From the NCBI GenBank assembly GCA_002085085.1, contig MZGN01000003.1, forward strand, positions 1-34,968: 34,968 nucleotides of DNA. Reading direction: 5' to 3'. Origin of the DNA: Helicobacteraceae bacterium 4484_230 (GTDB lineage Bacteria > Campylobacterota > Campylobacteria > Campylobacterales > Sulfurimonadaceae). Shown in pieces: positions 17,781 to 26,389 of this stretch. The notes under the pieces are model-generated. The model searched no databases, was not told where the DNA came from, and saw nothing but the letters and a program-made list of their open reading frames with translations. The position numbers and the translations under genes were made by a program. Each line of letters opens with the position of its first letter. The stretch's first letter is position 1.

Positions 17781-18800
17781 ATGGCATTTATAAGACTCAG
17801 CCGTTCGGCTTTTTTTCACAATCTTGATATTATCGCACATCGTGCCGGAAGTATAGATAAAATTGCGCTGGTCCTAAAAGACAGTGCCTACGGGCACGGC
17901 CTGCTTGAGATGGCGGCAATGGCGAAGGAGTATGGTGTTTCCCGTGCAGTAGTTCGCAGTGATGAGGAAGCGCAAAGACTTGCAGATTATTTTCCGTATA
18001 TTCTTGTATTGGCCGAGATTCCGAAAACTGTCTCTTCGCGGATCTGCTATACAGTCAATTCGCTTGAGACTATAAGCCGTTTTCCAAAAGGCTGCAGGGT
18101 GGAGTTGAAAGTAGATACCGGCATGCATCGCAACGGTATTTCTATGGAAGAGCTGGCTGATGCTTTCGGGTCGGCAATAAGGGCAGGGTTGAAGATAGAG
18201 GGGGTTTTCACCCATTTTCGCAGTGCGGATGCTTTGAGTTCCGAATGGTTCTGGCAGTATAAATTTTTTGATAAGGTTAAAAAAGAGGCAAAAGTTTTGG
18301 CACTGCAGTATGGCTTGGATGAGCTCCGTTTTCACTCAAAAAATTCGGCTGCACTCTTTAGGAGCACATCATGCGATGAAGCAATGGTGCGTATCGGTAT
18401 AGCTGCGTACGGCTGTCTCCAGATGGATAGAACCCTTTCTCAGCCTGCTTTGAAGCCGGTACTTTCGCTATGGGCAGAAAAGATTATGTCCCGTACGCTT
18501 GAACCTTCACAGCGCGTAGGTTATAACGGCACATATGCAGCTTTGAAAACAGAGAGGGTTTCAACATATGATATAGGCTACGCGGACGGACTCCTGAGGG
18601 CCGCATCCAACTCATATGTTGCACCGGATGGAGCTGCCCTTTTAGGTCGTATCTCGATGGATAACACAGAATTTTCCTCAACGGATGAAAAAATCTGTAT
18701 TTTTCAAGATGCCAATGCTTATGCCAAAGCGGCCGGTACGATAGGGTATGAGATACTGGTGCTGCTCTCATCAGGTATAAAAAGAGAAGTCGTGCAGTAA
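17781..18800 (+). CDS. alr: Alanine racemase
   Basis: 339 aa; N-terminal VLKDSAYGHG PLP-Lys-type motif, ELKVDTGMHRNGI, MVRIGIAAYGC, GRISMDNTEF. Confidence 0.88.
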   Translation: MAFIRLSRSAFFHNLDIIAHRAGSIDKIALVLKDSAYGHGLLEMAAMAKEYGVSRAVVRSDEEAQRLADYFPYILVLAEIPKTVSSRICYTVNSLETISRFPKGCRVELKVDTGMHRNGISMEELADAFGSAIRAGLKIEGVFTHFRSADALSSEWFWQYKFFDKVKKEAKVLALQYGLDELRFHSKNSAALFRSTSCDEAMVRIGIAAYGCLQMDRTLSQPALKPVLSLWAEKIMSRTLEPSQRVGYNGTYAALKTERVSTYDIGYADGLLRAASNSYVAPDGAALLGRISMDNTEFSSTDEKICIFQDANAYAKAAGTIGYEILVLLSSGIKREVVQ

Positions 18801-18809
18801 GCACTGCGC

Positions 18810-19100
18810 CTATTTGGCGACAACCTCTCTTCTTACCCACAGCTCTCTCAGGTTTACCGGTGCAACTTTAAGATAGGTTTCGTCTTTGTCGAGAATATCG
18901 ATCTTTGCACCTTGAAACAGGATCTGGCACTGGTTGAGAGTCATAAATTTTATAAACCCTTTGCTTCCGTTATGTTCCCATAGGTAATAGGCGCGCTCAA
19001 CATTTTCTTTGACTTCGCAACCCACAGTTTTTTTGGAGATGGTAGCGCCAGATGATGCCGCAAGGCAAAAGACAGATAAAAGAGCAAGCGCTTTTATCAT
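18810..19100 (-). CDS. Small exported protein, SH3-like
   Basis: 96 aa with signal peptide; IDILDKDETYLKVAPVNLRELWVRREVV resembles SH3b; overlaps the next gene start. Confidence 0.6.
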   Translation of the reverse strand: MIKALALLSVFCLAASSGATISKKTVGCEVKENVERAYYLWEHNGSKGFIKFMTLNQCQILFQGAKIDILDKDETYLKVAPVNLRELWVRREVVAK

Positions 19101-19567
19101 ATGCGGCCGTTCAGTAGCCGGATAAGACTGTTTTTGATTTCGCTGAAGCGCAGGATTCGTTTGCCTTTATATTTTTTTGCAAACTTTTCTGCATCTTCGA
19201 GTTTTGCAAAAGGCACCAAGTCGTCTCCTGCAGGACTGGTCTGGGTCGAGCCGTAGACATAGTATGAGGAGCGTGCATTTATAGCGTTAAGTGTGTTGAA
19301 ATCGGTCACGGTCAGTGAAGTGATGTCATCCGGAGTAGCCGCACCGAACTCCATCCACCTGTCCGGTTGAAAGTAGAACTCGAACATGGATTTGGGGCTG
19401 CTGAAATAAGCCGTTTCTCCTTTGGCGGTTTCGGCTTTCGCTATCCATGAAGGGTACTTGTAGACTTTAAACTGGCGAACGGCGCATGTGTCGTTTCTGT
19501 TTACTTTAATGCTTCCGGCCATGAGCAGGCCTGCTGCCAATATTGTCATCACTACTGTTTTTATCAC
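19097..19567 (-). CDS. NosL-like protein with degenerate metal-binding motif
   Basis: 156 aa; VYKYPSWIAKAETAKGETAYFSSPKSMFEFYFQPDRW aligns with the C-terminal domains of the long NosL-like proteins, but CPVCGM is replaced by CAVRQF. Confidence 0.75.
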   Translation of the reverse strand: MIKTVVMTILAAGLLMAGSIKVNRNDTCAVRQFKVYKYPSWIAKAETAKGETAYFSSPKSMFEFYFQPDRWMEFGAATPDDITSLTVTDFNTLNAINARSSYYVYGSTQTSPAGDDLVPFAKLEDAEKFAKKYKGKRILRFSEIKNSLIRLLNGRI

Positions 19568-19579
19568 TGTTTCTCTCCT

Positions 19580-20407
19580 TTATACCAAGTCTCTTTTTCT
19601 AAATATACTATAGCCGAAAAAGGCAAATACTATACCTAATAGCATGGGGTAGGCGATAGAAAAAAGCACAAACACGCTTTGCGAGACAGTGTCGAGAATA
19701 TAAAAAGCGACAGGTCCCATAACCGTCAGTTCCGGATCAAAAAGACTGATTGCGGCGACACGGAAGATCTCCATAGGGTTGATCAAAGCAAGAGAGATGA
19801 TCAACTCTTCGCTCATGCGGTTTTGGAGCATCAGGCTTATCAGGGCAATATCGATAAAGGCAAGGAGAAAGATCCAGACAAAAAAGGAGATGCCAAGTGC
19901 CATTTCAGATGATTTTACGACGGAAGAGATAAAAAAGGCAATGCCTAAAAATACCGAACTCAGTGAAAAGAGCAGTCCAGTATAGAGCAGAAATATACTC
20001 CACGGTACCGCAGCACCTTTTGATATGCCGTAGACAATGGCGATAGCCATTGCCATAAATACCGGCAGAAATACGGTTATGAAACGGCCGAAAACCTTGC
20101 CCCAGTAGTACTGCGAAAGAGAGATGGGAAAAGAGAGCATATACTCTAAAATATGGCTGTCCCGATCTCCGGAGATGGAGCGCACGGTAGTGATAAGTAT
20201 AAAAATCGGCAAAATGATAATAGTTACCTGGATGTACATAAGCAGCAGTCTGCTAAGTCCGCTGAAGCCCATTACCTGCGATTCTGTGATGCCGGCAATG
20301 AAAAACAGGGCTATAAGGCCGCCAAATACCAGAGAGTAGATAATGAACCATCTGGCCCGAATGGACTCTTTAAGGTCAAGGTATGCAATTAGCAGCAGAT
20401 TTTTCAT
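19580..20407 (-). CDS. nosY: ABC transporter permease NosY
   Basis: 275 aa; ABC-2 type permease with SGDRDSHILEYMLSFPISLSQYYWGKVFGR; in nosF-nosL-nosY order. Confidence 0.88.
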   Translation of the reverse strand: MKNLLLIAYLDLKESIRARWFIIYSLVFGGLIALFFIAGITESQVMGFSGLSRLLLMYIQVTIIILPIFILITTVRSISGDRDSHILEYMLSFPISLSQYYWGKVFGRFITVFLPVFMAMAIAIVYGISKGAAVPWSIFLLYTGLLFSLSSVFLGIAFFISSVVKSSEMALGISFFVWIFLLAFIDIALISLMLQNRMSEELIISLALINPMEIFRVAAISLFDPELTVMGPVAFYILDTVSQSVFVLFSIAYPMLLGIVFAFFGYSIFRKRDLV

Positions 20408-20883
20408 TTAATGCCTCTTTTATTGTTGCGTTCTTCTATTTCGACAACACGCTTTGCCACATCATCATAGCGGAGAATCTCTTCTCCTTTTTTGATGGTA
20501 GATTTATCTTTATGTGCCGCAATGCCGTATGCCATCGGTGTTATATTCATTGTATCATAATATGCGGTTCTGGCATCGATCCACTCACCTGTTTTTACAT
20601 CGGTTATCCAGATCACGGCTTTGTCCGCCCATTCTATCTGCTCCTCCTGCAGCCAGAGTACGGTACAGCCGATATCATCGAACATGTAGACCCTGCCGTT
20701 TTGAGGATTTATCACCTGTACGGCATGCTTGCGGTCGCTGACGACCATCTTGCATCTGGCGCACATGTCTCGGTCCCAGTGTACTTTTTGCAGTTCTGTA
20801 CTGATTTTTTGTTCACAGCCGTCAAAAAAAAGTGAAGCCGCCAGTATGGCCGCAAGCACGGTAAATTTCTTAAACACACTCAT
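20404..20883 (-). CDS. nosL: NosL copper chaperone lipoprotein
   Basis: 159 aa; lipoprotein-like ASLFFDGC, DRDMCARCKMVVSDRKHAVQVINPQNGRVYMFDDIGCTVLWL. Confidence 0.88.
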   Translation of the reverse strand: MSVFKKFTVLAAILAASLFFDGCEQKISTELQKVHWDRDMCARCKMVVSDRKHAVQVINPQNGRVYMFDDIGCTVLWLQEEQIEWADKAVIWITDVKTGEWIDARTAYYDTMNITPMAYGIAAHKDKSTIKKGEEILRYDDVAKRVVEIEERNNKRGIK

Positions 20884-21508
20884 CTGATACTATAGTTCCT
20901 AAATCCATATATATTTGACGATTTACGATCTCCTTGATCTCATCGAGCCTGTGCGTAACAAAAAGTGCGATTTTATTCTCTTCATGCTCTTTTAAAAGCC
21001 TGTAGAAGTTGTCCCTGGCTTTTGGATCCAGGTTGGCGGTCGGTTCATCATAGATCATTATTTCGCTCTCTTTGGCTAAAGAAATGGCAATAAGCAGTTT
21101 TTGTTTCATTCCTCCCGAGAGTTTAAAAAACGATTTGCCCAGATTTGGCTTAAGGTCGAGTTCCATCTCATTAGCATAATGAAAAATACGCTCTTTTTTT
21201 ACCCCGGAACTACTGCAAATATACTGTATCAGTTCATCAAGGCTCAGTTTGATCGGTGGCGGAAGTTGTGGCACAAAGCTGACGTGTTTTAGTATATCTA
21301 CGCGCTCCTTGACAGGATCCATGCCGTTGATGCTGATCGTTCCGGCATTTGGATGGTAGTATCCCAGGATAAGTCTTATGAGGGTTGTTTTTCCCGCTCC
21401 GTTTGCACCCATAAGGGCAACGGCATCATCTTTTTTGAAATCTATGGAAACATTATCCAGAGATACTGTTTTGCCAAATTTTTTGGTAACGCCACGGACT
21501 TCAATCAT
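20870..21508 (-). CDS. nosF: ABC transporter ATPase NosF
   Basis: Walker A GANGAGKTT, LSGGMKQKLLIAISLA, IMIYDEPTANLDP; start set at ATG 21508 (MIEVRGVTKKFGK) rather than 21577, which overlaps nosH further. Confidence 0.9.
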   Translation of the reverse strand: MIEVRGVTKKFGKTVSLDNVSIDFKKDDAVALMGANGAGKTTLIRLILGYYHPNAGTISINGMDPVKERVDILKHVSFVPQLPPPIKLSLDELIQYICSSSGVKKERIFHYANEMELDLKPNLGKSFFKLSGGMKQKLLIAISLAKESEIMIYDEPTANLDPKARDNFYRLLKEHEENKIALFVTHRLDEIKEIVNRQIYMDLGTIVSDECV

Positions 21509-22410
21509 ACAAGTGACTTTAATCTGAATTCGAATTTGAGTGCATCTGCATGGCAGACATCTATACAGCGGCCGCAAAGCGTGCAGTCGGCACCGGTTAC
21601 AAATTTCTTCTTTATGCCTTTGTCTTCGTTCTCTTTGTGGTATTTGGCTTTTGTAAGCTCAAGAACCTGGTTTTCAAAACAGACATCGTGACAGACCATG
21701 CAGTGGTCACAGTTGTCGTTCCACTCTACACGTGTTGCACTGATAGGCCCTATAAGGCCGTAGGTCGTACCTATGGGGCAAAGATAGCGGCACCATGCGC
21801 GCCGGGAGAAGAAGATCTCTATCAGCAGGACTGCAAGTACCCATGACAGTGAGACGCTCCAGCCATAAGCTATAAAGCGGCTGAGTATGCCTACGACATT
21901 AAAGGTTTCGAAGACAAGATAACCGCTTGTAAAGGTCAGTATGATAAAGATCGCCCAAAAGATGTAGCGTACACGGTTGTCGAACTTGCGCTCTTTGATA
22001 ATTTTTTTATTAACCAGGGTGTTGTGTATCTTTTCACCGATCTCACTTAGCAGTCCGTATGGGCAGACCCAGGCGCAGTAGGTGCGTCCCCCGATCAGCA
22101 GGTAGACGATAAATATCGTAACGGTTCCGATTATCATATTTACATGCAGATGATGGGTAGCTATGAAAGTCTCAAGTGTTACAAAAATATCTATAAGATG
22201 AAATCCGAGAAAGCGTGAGCCGTTAAGAGTTCCTTCAAGTACCTGTATGTCTATCGCAAAAGAGAGGAAGAAGGTGAGATGTATTGCGATGATCAGCACC
22301 CAGCGCTTGGTGCGGTAGCTCAGTTTGGTTTTTCCGTCGGGTGTTTTTGTAGTGAACGTCGATAAAAAAGAGGTATTTTTTATCGTCGCCCTAGAGTTGT
22401 ACTGATCCAT
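21505..22410 (-). CDS. nosH: NosH, NapH-like polyferredoxin membrane protein
   Basis: 301 aa; TYCAWVCPYGLLSEIGEK, RRAWCRYLCPIGTTYG, CDHCMVCHDVCFE, CTLCGRCIDVCHADAL. Confidence 0.88.
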   Translation of the reverse strand: MDQYNSRATIKNTSFLSTFTTKTPDGKTKLSYRTKRWVLIIAIHLTFFLSFAIDIQVLEGTLNGSRFLGFHLIDIFVTLETFIATHHLHVNMIIGTVTIFIVYLLIGGRTYCAWVCPYGLLSEIGEKIHNTLVNKKIIKERKFDNRVRYIFWAIFIILTFTSGYLVFETFNVVGILSRFIAYGWSVSLSWVLAVLLIEIFFSRRAWCRYLCPIGTTYGLIGPISATRVEWNDNCDHCMVCHDVCFENQVLELTKAKYHKENEDKGIKKKFVTGADCTLCGRCIDVCHADALKFEFRLKSLV

Positions 22411-22422
22411 TGCCTGCTCCAG

Positions 22423-22902
22423 TTATTGTTGTAAAGCTTTCGCTCTAGATTCAAATTCGCCAATCTCATCGGCAAACTCTCTCAGATCTGCTTCATTCAG
22501 TTTCATAAGCAGCCCCTTCATGACCAGGTTCTCTTTTCTGCCTGCTTTGTAGTCAAGCAGTTTTTTATACACATCGTCACTTTCAAGACCGATCAGTTTT
22601 GGCCCGATTATACCGGCACCATTCATTCCGTGGCATGAGGCGCATTTGCTTTTGTAAGACTGGGATACTTTGAATCCTCCGACATTCCCCGCTTTGTCTC
22701 TCAGGGCTTTGAGCTTGTCCTGCTCAATTTCACGATCGTCTTTGGACGCCGGCTCCATCTGGGAACTTTTTGCCGCTCTTCCTGCGATGTCTTCAATGAC
22801 TTTTCCCTGTTCACCGCCGTGATAGGCCCTGCCTCTCATAGCTGTAAGGGCCATCAGCGCAATAATAAACAGCGTCAGTATGCCTACAATAATATTTTTC
22901 AT
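22423..22902 (-). CDS. nosC2: Monoheme cytochrome c of the nos locus
   Basis: 159 aa; N-terminal anchor, CASCHGMNGAGIIGPKLIG. Confidence 0.82.
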   Translation of the reverse strand: MKNIIVGILTLFIIALMALTAMRGRAYHGGEQGKVIEDIAGRAAKSSQMEPASKDDREIEQDKLKALRDKAGNVGGFKVSQSYKSKCASCHGMNGAGIIGPKLIGLESDDVYKKLLDYKAGRKENLVMKGLLMKLNEADLREFADEIGEFESRAKALQQ

Positions 22903-23471
22903 TATTTCATTCCTCGTTTTGATCTCAATTCATTTATTTTTGCATTGAATTCAGCAATTTCGTTTGCAAGTTTTTTTATCTCTTCATTACTCATCTGTTT
23001 AACCAGGGCTGTCATCAGGATATTTTCTTTTTTTCCCGTTTTGTATTTAGAGATAGTTCCATAGATAAATTTTGCATCTTTATCCAGTAGTGATGGGCCG
23101 ATAATACCGTTGGCGTAATCATTATGACACGCAGAGCATCTGACGATAAAGTCTTTGCTCAGTTTATGTACCATCAGTTCTATTTCCACCTGTTCGTAGG
23201 GGCTGCGTACATGCAGGTTGGCGTCTATTGTCGTACGTTTTTTCTCTGAGGCTTTCTTTTTGTCGGTATTGTAGTCATAATAGTAAGATTTACTCTGTTT
23301 TTTATCGACACTCTTTTTCTCTATCTTCTGCTTGTAGGCATCAGCATTTTTGCTTACTTCAATGTGGCCTGAAGCCTGTGTTGCGGCTTGCGTCTGCTGT
23401 TTGTCCTCTTTTTTTTCACCGCATCCTGCAAAAAGCAGCAATATGGCGACAATCGGGGCATATCTTCTCAT
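22902..23471 (-). CDS. nosC1: Monoheme cytochrome c lipoprotein of the nos locus
   Basis: 189 aa; lipobox LLLFAGC, CSACHNDYANGIIGPSLLDKD. Confidence 0.82.
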   Translation of the reverse strand: MRRYAPIVAILLLFAGCGEKKEDKQQTQAATQASGHIEVSKNADAYKQKIEKKSVDKKQSKSYYYDYNTDKKKASEKKRTTIDANLHVRSPYEQVEIELMVHKLSKDFIVRCSACHNDYANGIIGPSLLDKDAKFIYGTISKYKTGKKENILMTALVKQMSNEEIKKLANEIAEFNAKINELRSKRGMK

Positions 23472-24223
23472 GAGCGTATCCCTTTTTCATAATAATCTTC
23501 ATAAGTGAGGCGCGGCTTGACGACAATAGCAGGAGAATCAACGGGGCAGACCTCTTCGCAGACGCCACAGCCTATACATCCGTCATAGATCTCAGGCCTT
23601 CTGCCTCCGTTTTTGTCCGGAACCATAGCAATTGCGCTCATAGGGTTCGGGAGTGGGCAGATATCGGCGCACATAGAACACTGCTTGCCTTCAAACGCAT
23701 CTACCTTATCCAGCACATCCTGTTCGAGCTGCCTGGTATTTGGATGGGTATGCATTCTCTGTATATGTTTTTTCGGAACCGGCGTATTACTCATGGCGAT
23801 ACATGAATCGGGAAATTCCAATACCGCTATTCCCATTCTTATGTCCGTTGCTTTTTCGCAGGAGTGGTCGAGTGCACCGCTGGGGCAGGCCAGAACGCAC
23901 GGGACGGCCTCGCAGGCGTAGCAGGCGCGTTCGCGCGCATCTATATATGGTGTTCCCTCTCCCGCACCTGTAAATATATCGGCAAGATGAATAGAGTGGT
24001 AAGGGCAGACCTGCTCACATTGGCCGCACTTTATACACAGGCCTAAAAAGGTGTGCTCGTCAACAGCTCCCGGAGGACGCAGCCGCGTCTCGTGCGGATT
24101 TAGATAGGGTGAGGCGAGTACGCCCCCGCCAAGCACCAATCCCAAAACACCCAGAGTAGAGTACTGAATGAATTCTCGCCTCTTTTTTTCCACTTTTTCT
24201 GTTTTATCTTCTTTTTCTGCCAT
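23468..24223 (-). CDS. nosG: NosG, NapG-like periplasmic ferredoxin
   Basis: 251 aa; KRREFIQYSTLGVLGL Tat-like signal and four Cys clusters (CIKCGQCEQVCP, CYACEAVPCVLACP, CSMCADICP, CIGCGVCEEVCP). Confidence 0.88.
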   Translation of the reverse strand: MAEKEDKTEKVEKKRREFIQYSTLGVLGLVLGGGVLASPYLNPHETRLRPPGAVDEHTFLGLCIKCGQCEQVCPYHSIHLADIFTGAGEGTPYIDARERACYACEAVPCVLACPSGALDHSCEKATDIRMGIAVLEFPDSCIAMSNTPVPKKHIQRMHTHPNTRQLEQDVLDKVDAFEGKQCSMCADICPLPNPMSAIAMVPDKNGGRRPEIYDGCIGCGVCEEVCPVDSPAIVVKPRLTYEDYYEKGIRS

Positions 24224-24225
24224 GA

Positions 24226-25443
24226 TCAGCCCTTTTCTCGTAATCTTGGTTTTGCATCTTCAAGTAAAAATATCGGTTCGCTAAACGGTGCCAGCTTTGC
24301 CAGAAAATTCAGCAATGATATCACCGGTGAGCCGTAAAAAAACTTAACTTCCGGGTTGTACAGCCAGAGTTTATCCGCATATTGGTAAACCTTGTGCGGT
24401 GTATCTCCGATATTGTCGTTATTGCGGTCAAATCCCGCATAACTGTCCCAGTAGTTGCCCTCAAAATCGTTTTCATCTGTTTTACTGCCACGTGAATCAT
24501 TGACAATATCTTCGATATTGCCAAGCAGGGTATTGTCCTTTATAATGTTATTTTCACTCAACGAGTGAAAATGCAGAGCTTCTGCATTGTATAGGATCTT
24601 ATTACCCTCTATAAAATTATGCGTCTCCGGTTCAAACGGGGAGCGGTCTATATACAACCCTTGTGCATTATAAATAACCGTATTGTCTTTTATCGTAAAA
24701 TTAGAGACATCTTTGAGGCCTATGCCCATTCCTGTCGCTCCCAGTGAGCTTTTTACTATGTTTCCGGTGGCGATAGTGTCTTTGCTATACATAAAAAAGA
24801 TGCCCACCGAGTTGTATTTGTAACTGTTGTTTCGAACATAGTTTTTGCCTGCATACATGAAATGAAGCGAGTAGCGGCAGTGTTCGCCGTAGTTCTCTTC
24901 TATAATATTTCCATGGGAATACCATACAACCATATCCCTTGATTTTACCAGGCGGTTGCCTTTGATGAGGTTATCGTTGCTGTACCATAGCCGCAGGCCG
25001 TCACCCCGCAGGCCCAGGTCAAAATCTTTGGAGGTGATATAGTTATTCTGTATAATTGAATTATTTGTCATCTGCATATCTATACCGAACAGACAGTCGG
25101 TGATGGTGCAGTCCGATACCTCGCATTGTGAAGCGTCATTTATACTGATAGCACAGTCAAGGTTCTCATGCCTGCTGCCGCTGTTTGTAATAGTCAGGTT
25201 TTTCAGTGTCACATAAGAGCTTTTTACGGCTATGACACTTCCTTTGCCCTCACCGTCTATGATGACACCTTTGGCGGTACCGATTATGGTAATGGGTTTG
25301 GTTATTGTCAGCCTGCCTTTGTATATGCCGGGGCTAAGCTTTATAATAGATCCGGCTTCAGCATTATCGATCGCCTCTTGCAGCGCAGATGCATTTAAAA
25401 ATGCAAAAAACAGTGCCAAGATAAAAGCGATCCTGCTAATCAT
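24226..25443 (-). CDS. nosD: NosD, right-handed beta-helix copper-assembly protein
   Basis: 405 aa; multiple N-rich parallel beta-helix repeats, signal peptide, FEGNYWDSYAGFDRNNDNIGDTPHKVYQYADKLW. Confidence 0.92.
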   Translation of the reverse strand: MISRIAFILALFFAFLNASALQEAIDNAEAGSIIKLSPGIYKGRLTITKPITIIGTAKGVIIDGEGKGSVIAVKSSYVTLKNLTITNSGSRHENLDCAISINDASQCEVSDCTITDCLFGIDMQMTNNSIIQNNYITSKDFDLGLRGDGLRLWYSNDNLIKGNRLVKSRDMVVWYSHGNIIEENYGEHCRYSLHFMYAGKNYVRNNSYKYNSVGIFFMYSKDTIATGNIVKSSLGATGMGIGLKDVSNFTIKDNTVIYNAQGLYIDRSPFEPETHNFIEGNKILYNAEALHFHSLSENNIIKDNTLLGNIEDIVNDSRGSKTDENDFEGNYWDSYAGFDRNNDNIGDTPHKVYQYADKLWLYNPEVKFFYGSPVISLLNFLAKLAPFSEPIFLLEDAKPRLREKG

Positions 25444-26231
25444 TACTGCTGCTCTGCCGTTTCTCTATTGGCTTTGTTTCTTGCCATAATTGCTAAAAGA
25501 GAGAATAGTGCGATTAGAAGCAGCATATAAAAACCGATAGTCGGATAGGAGTGGGTGGTAAACTGTGCGATCTTTCCGTCTCCAAATACTGTCGGCATAA
25601 AAGGCTTGATCTTGAAGGCACCCCAGTCATGCAGGTTGTGTCCGAACCAGTAGAGCCAGTAAGAGTAGTCCGCCATAAAAAGAAGCGGCAGCGATACCGG
25701 TATAAACATAAGATATGTCCAGATCTTTTTGTTGTAGGCGATAAAATAGATCATTGCCAAAGATAGGGCAAGAAGTGCATAGATGCCGATCTCGCGCTCT
25801 ATGTGCCCACCTACCCACATCGGGTCCATACCGACATAGTGGTTGATGGTGTTCATTTCATGGACTTCGCCGCTATAGCCGTCAAAATGGAAAAATACGG
25901 GAATTCCCTCGGGAAAGGCTTCTTTAGGGTAGTTGGGTGCTTCAAGGGATACGGCCCAGATAGGCAGAGATGCCACTCCCAGCTCCGAAGATGTTTCGAT
26001 CATCTCCATCAGGTCGTTATGGGCAGATTCCGGTGTAGTCGTGCTGATGTATCTTCCCTTGCTGTAGAGGTTCCAGACTTTTGCGGTAAGCGGAGATATA
26101 TCCTCTATTCTATTATCATGTACTGCATTCAGTGTACCGTGAAAAACAACCATTGGAAGTGTGAACGAAAAGGTCATTATCAGCAGTGCAATAGTTGCAA
26201 ATATCCTTGATTTCAAAAAACTTGGATGCAT
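25443..26231 (-). CDS. nosB: NosB-type integral membrane protein
   Basis: 262 aa polytopic, located between nosZ and nosD as in the Wolinella-type cluster. Confidence 0.78.
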   Translation of the reverse strand: MHPSFLKSRIFATIALLIMTFSFTLPMVVFHGTLNAVHDNRIEDISPLTAKVWNLYSKGRYISTTTPESAHNDLMEMIETSSELGVASLPIWAVSLEAPNYPKEAFPEGIPVFFHFDGYSGEVHEMNTINHYVGMDPMWVGGHIEREIGIYALLALSLAMIYFIAYNKKIWTYLMFIPVSLPLLFMADYSYWLYWFGHNLHDWGAFKIKPFMPTVFGDGKIAQFTTHSYPTIGFYMLLLIALFSLLAIMARNKANRETAEQQ

Positions 26232-26338
26232 TTGTTTTCCTTTTTTAAATCTTATCTATAAAAATTTTATGCAAAATGATTTTATAAATAAAATCTATGG
26301 TGTTAACTAGAGTGTAACTGTTTTACTGAAGAAAGTCA

Positions 26339-26352
26339 TTGATATTTATCAA
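26339..26352. promoter_or_regulatory. Perfect FNR/CRP-type box TTGATATTTATCAA
   Basis: Exact TTGAT-N4-ATCAA palindrome in the nosZ-nosB intergenic region, about 108 bp upstream of nosB. Confidence 0.65.
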
Positions 26353-26355
26353 CAA

Positions 26356-26378
26356 CCAAAGGAGACAGGCTCCTTTGG
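26356..26378 (-). terminator. 9-bp perfect hairpin CCAAAGGAG-N5-CTCCTTTGG, 11 nt after the nosZ stop
   Basis: Inverted repeat 26356-26364 / 26370-26378; followed on minus strand by TTGTTGATAAAT, so the U-tract is weak. Confidence 0.55.
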
Positions 26379-26389
26379 CAGATGTTGAA

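Noticed and set aside
18782-18800. GCAGTAAGCACTGC inverted repeat at the alr stop as a bidirectional terminator
   Set aside because: Only a 5-bp stem with no U tract on either strand.
26300-26318. GTGTTAACTAGAGTGTAA as a fourth copy of the TAACAC direct repeat
   Set aside because: Second half-site is mismatched and spacing is 12 rather than 11 bp; too weak to count as the same motif.
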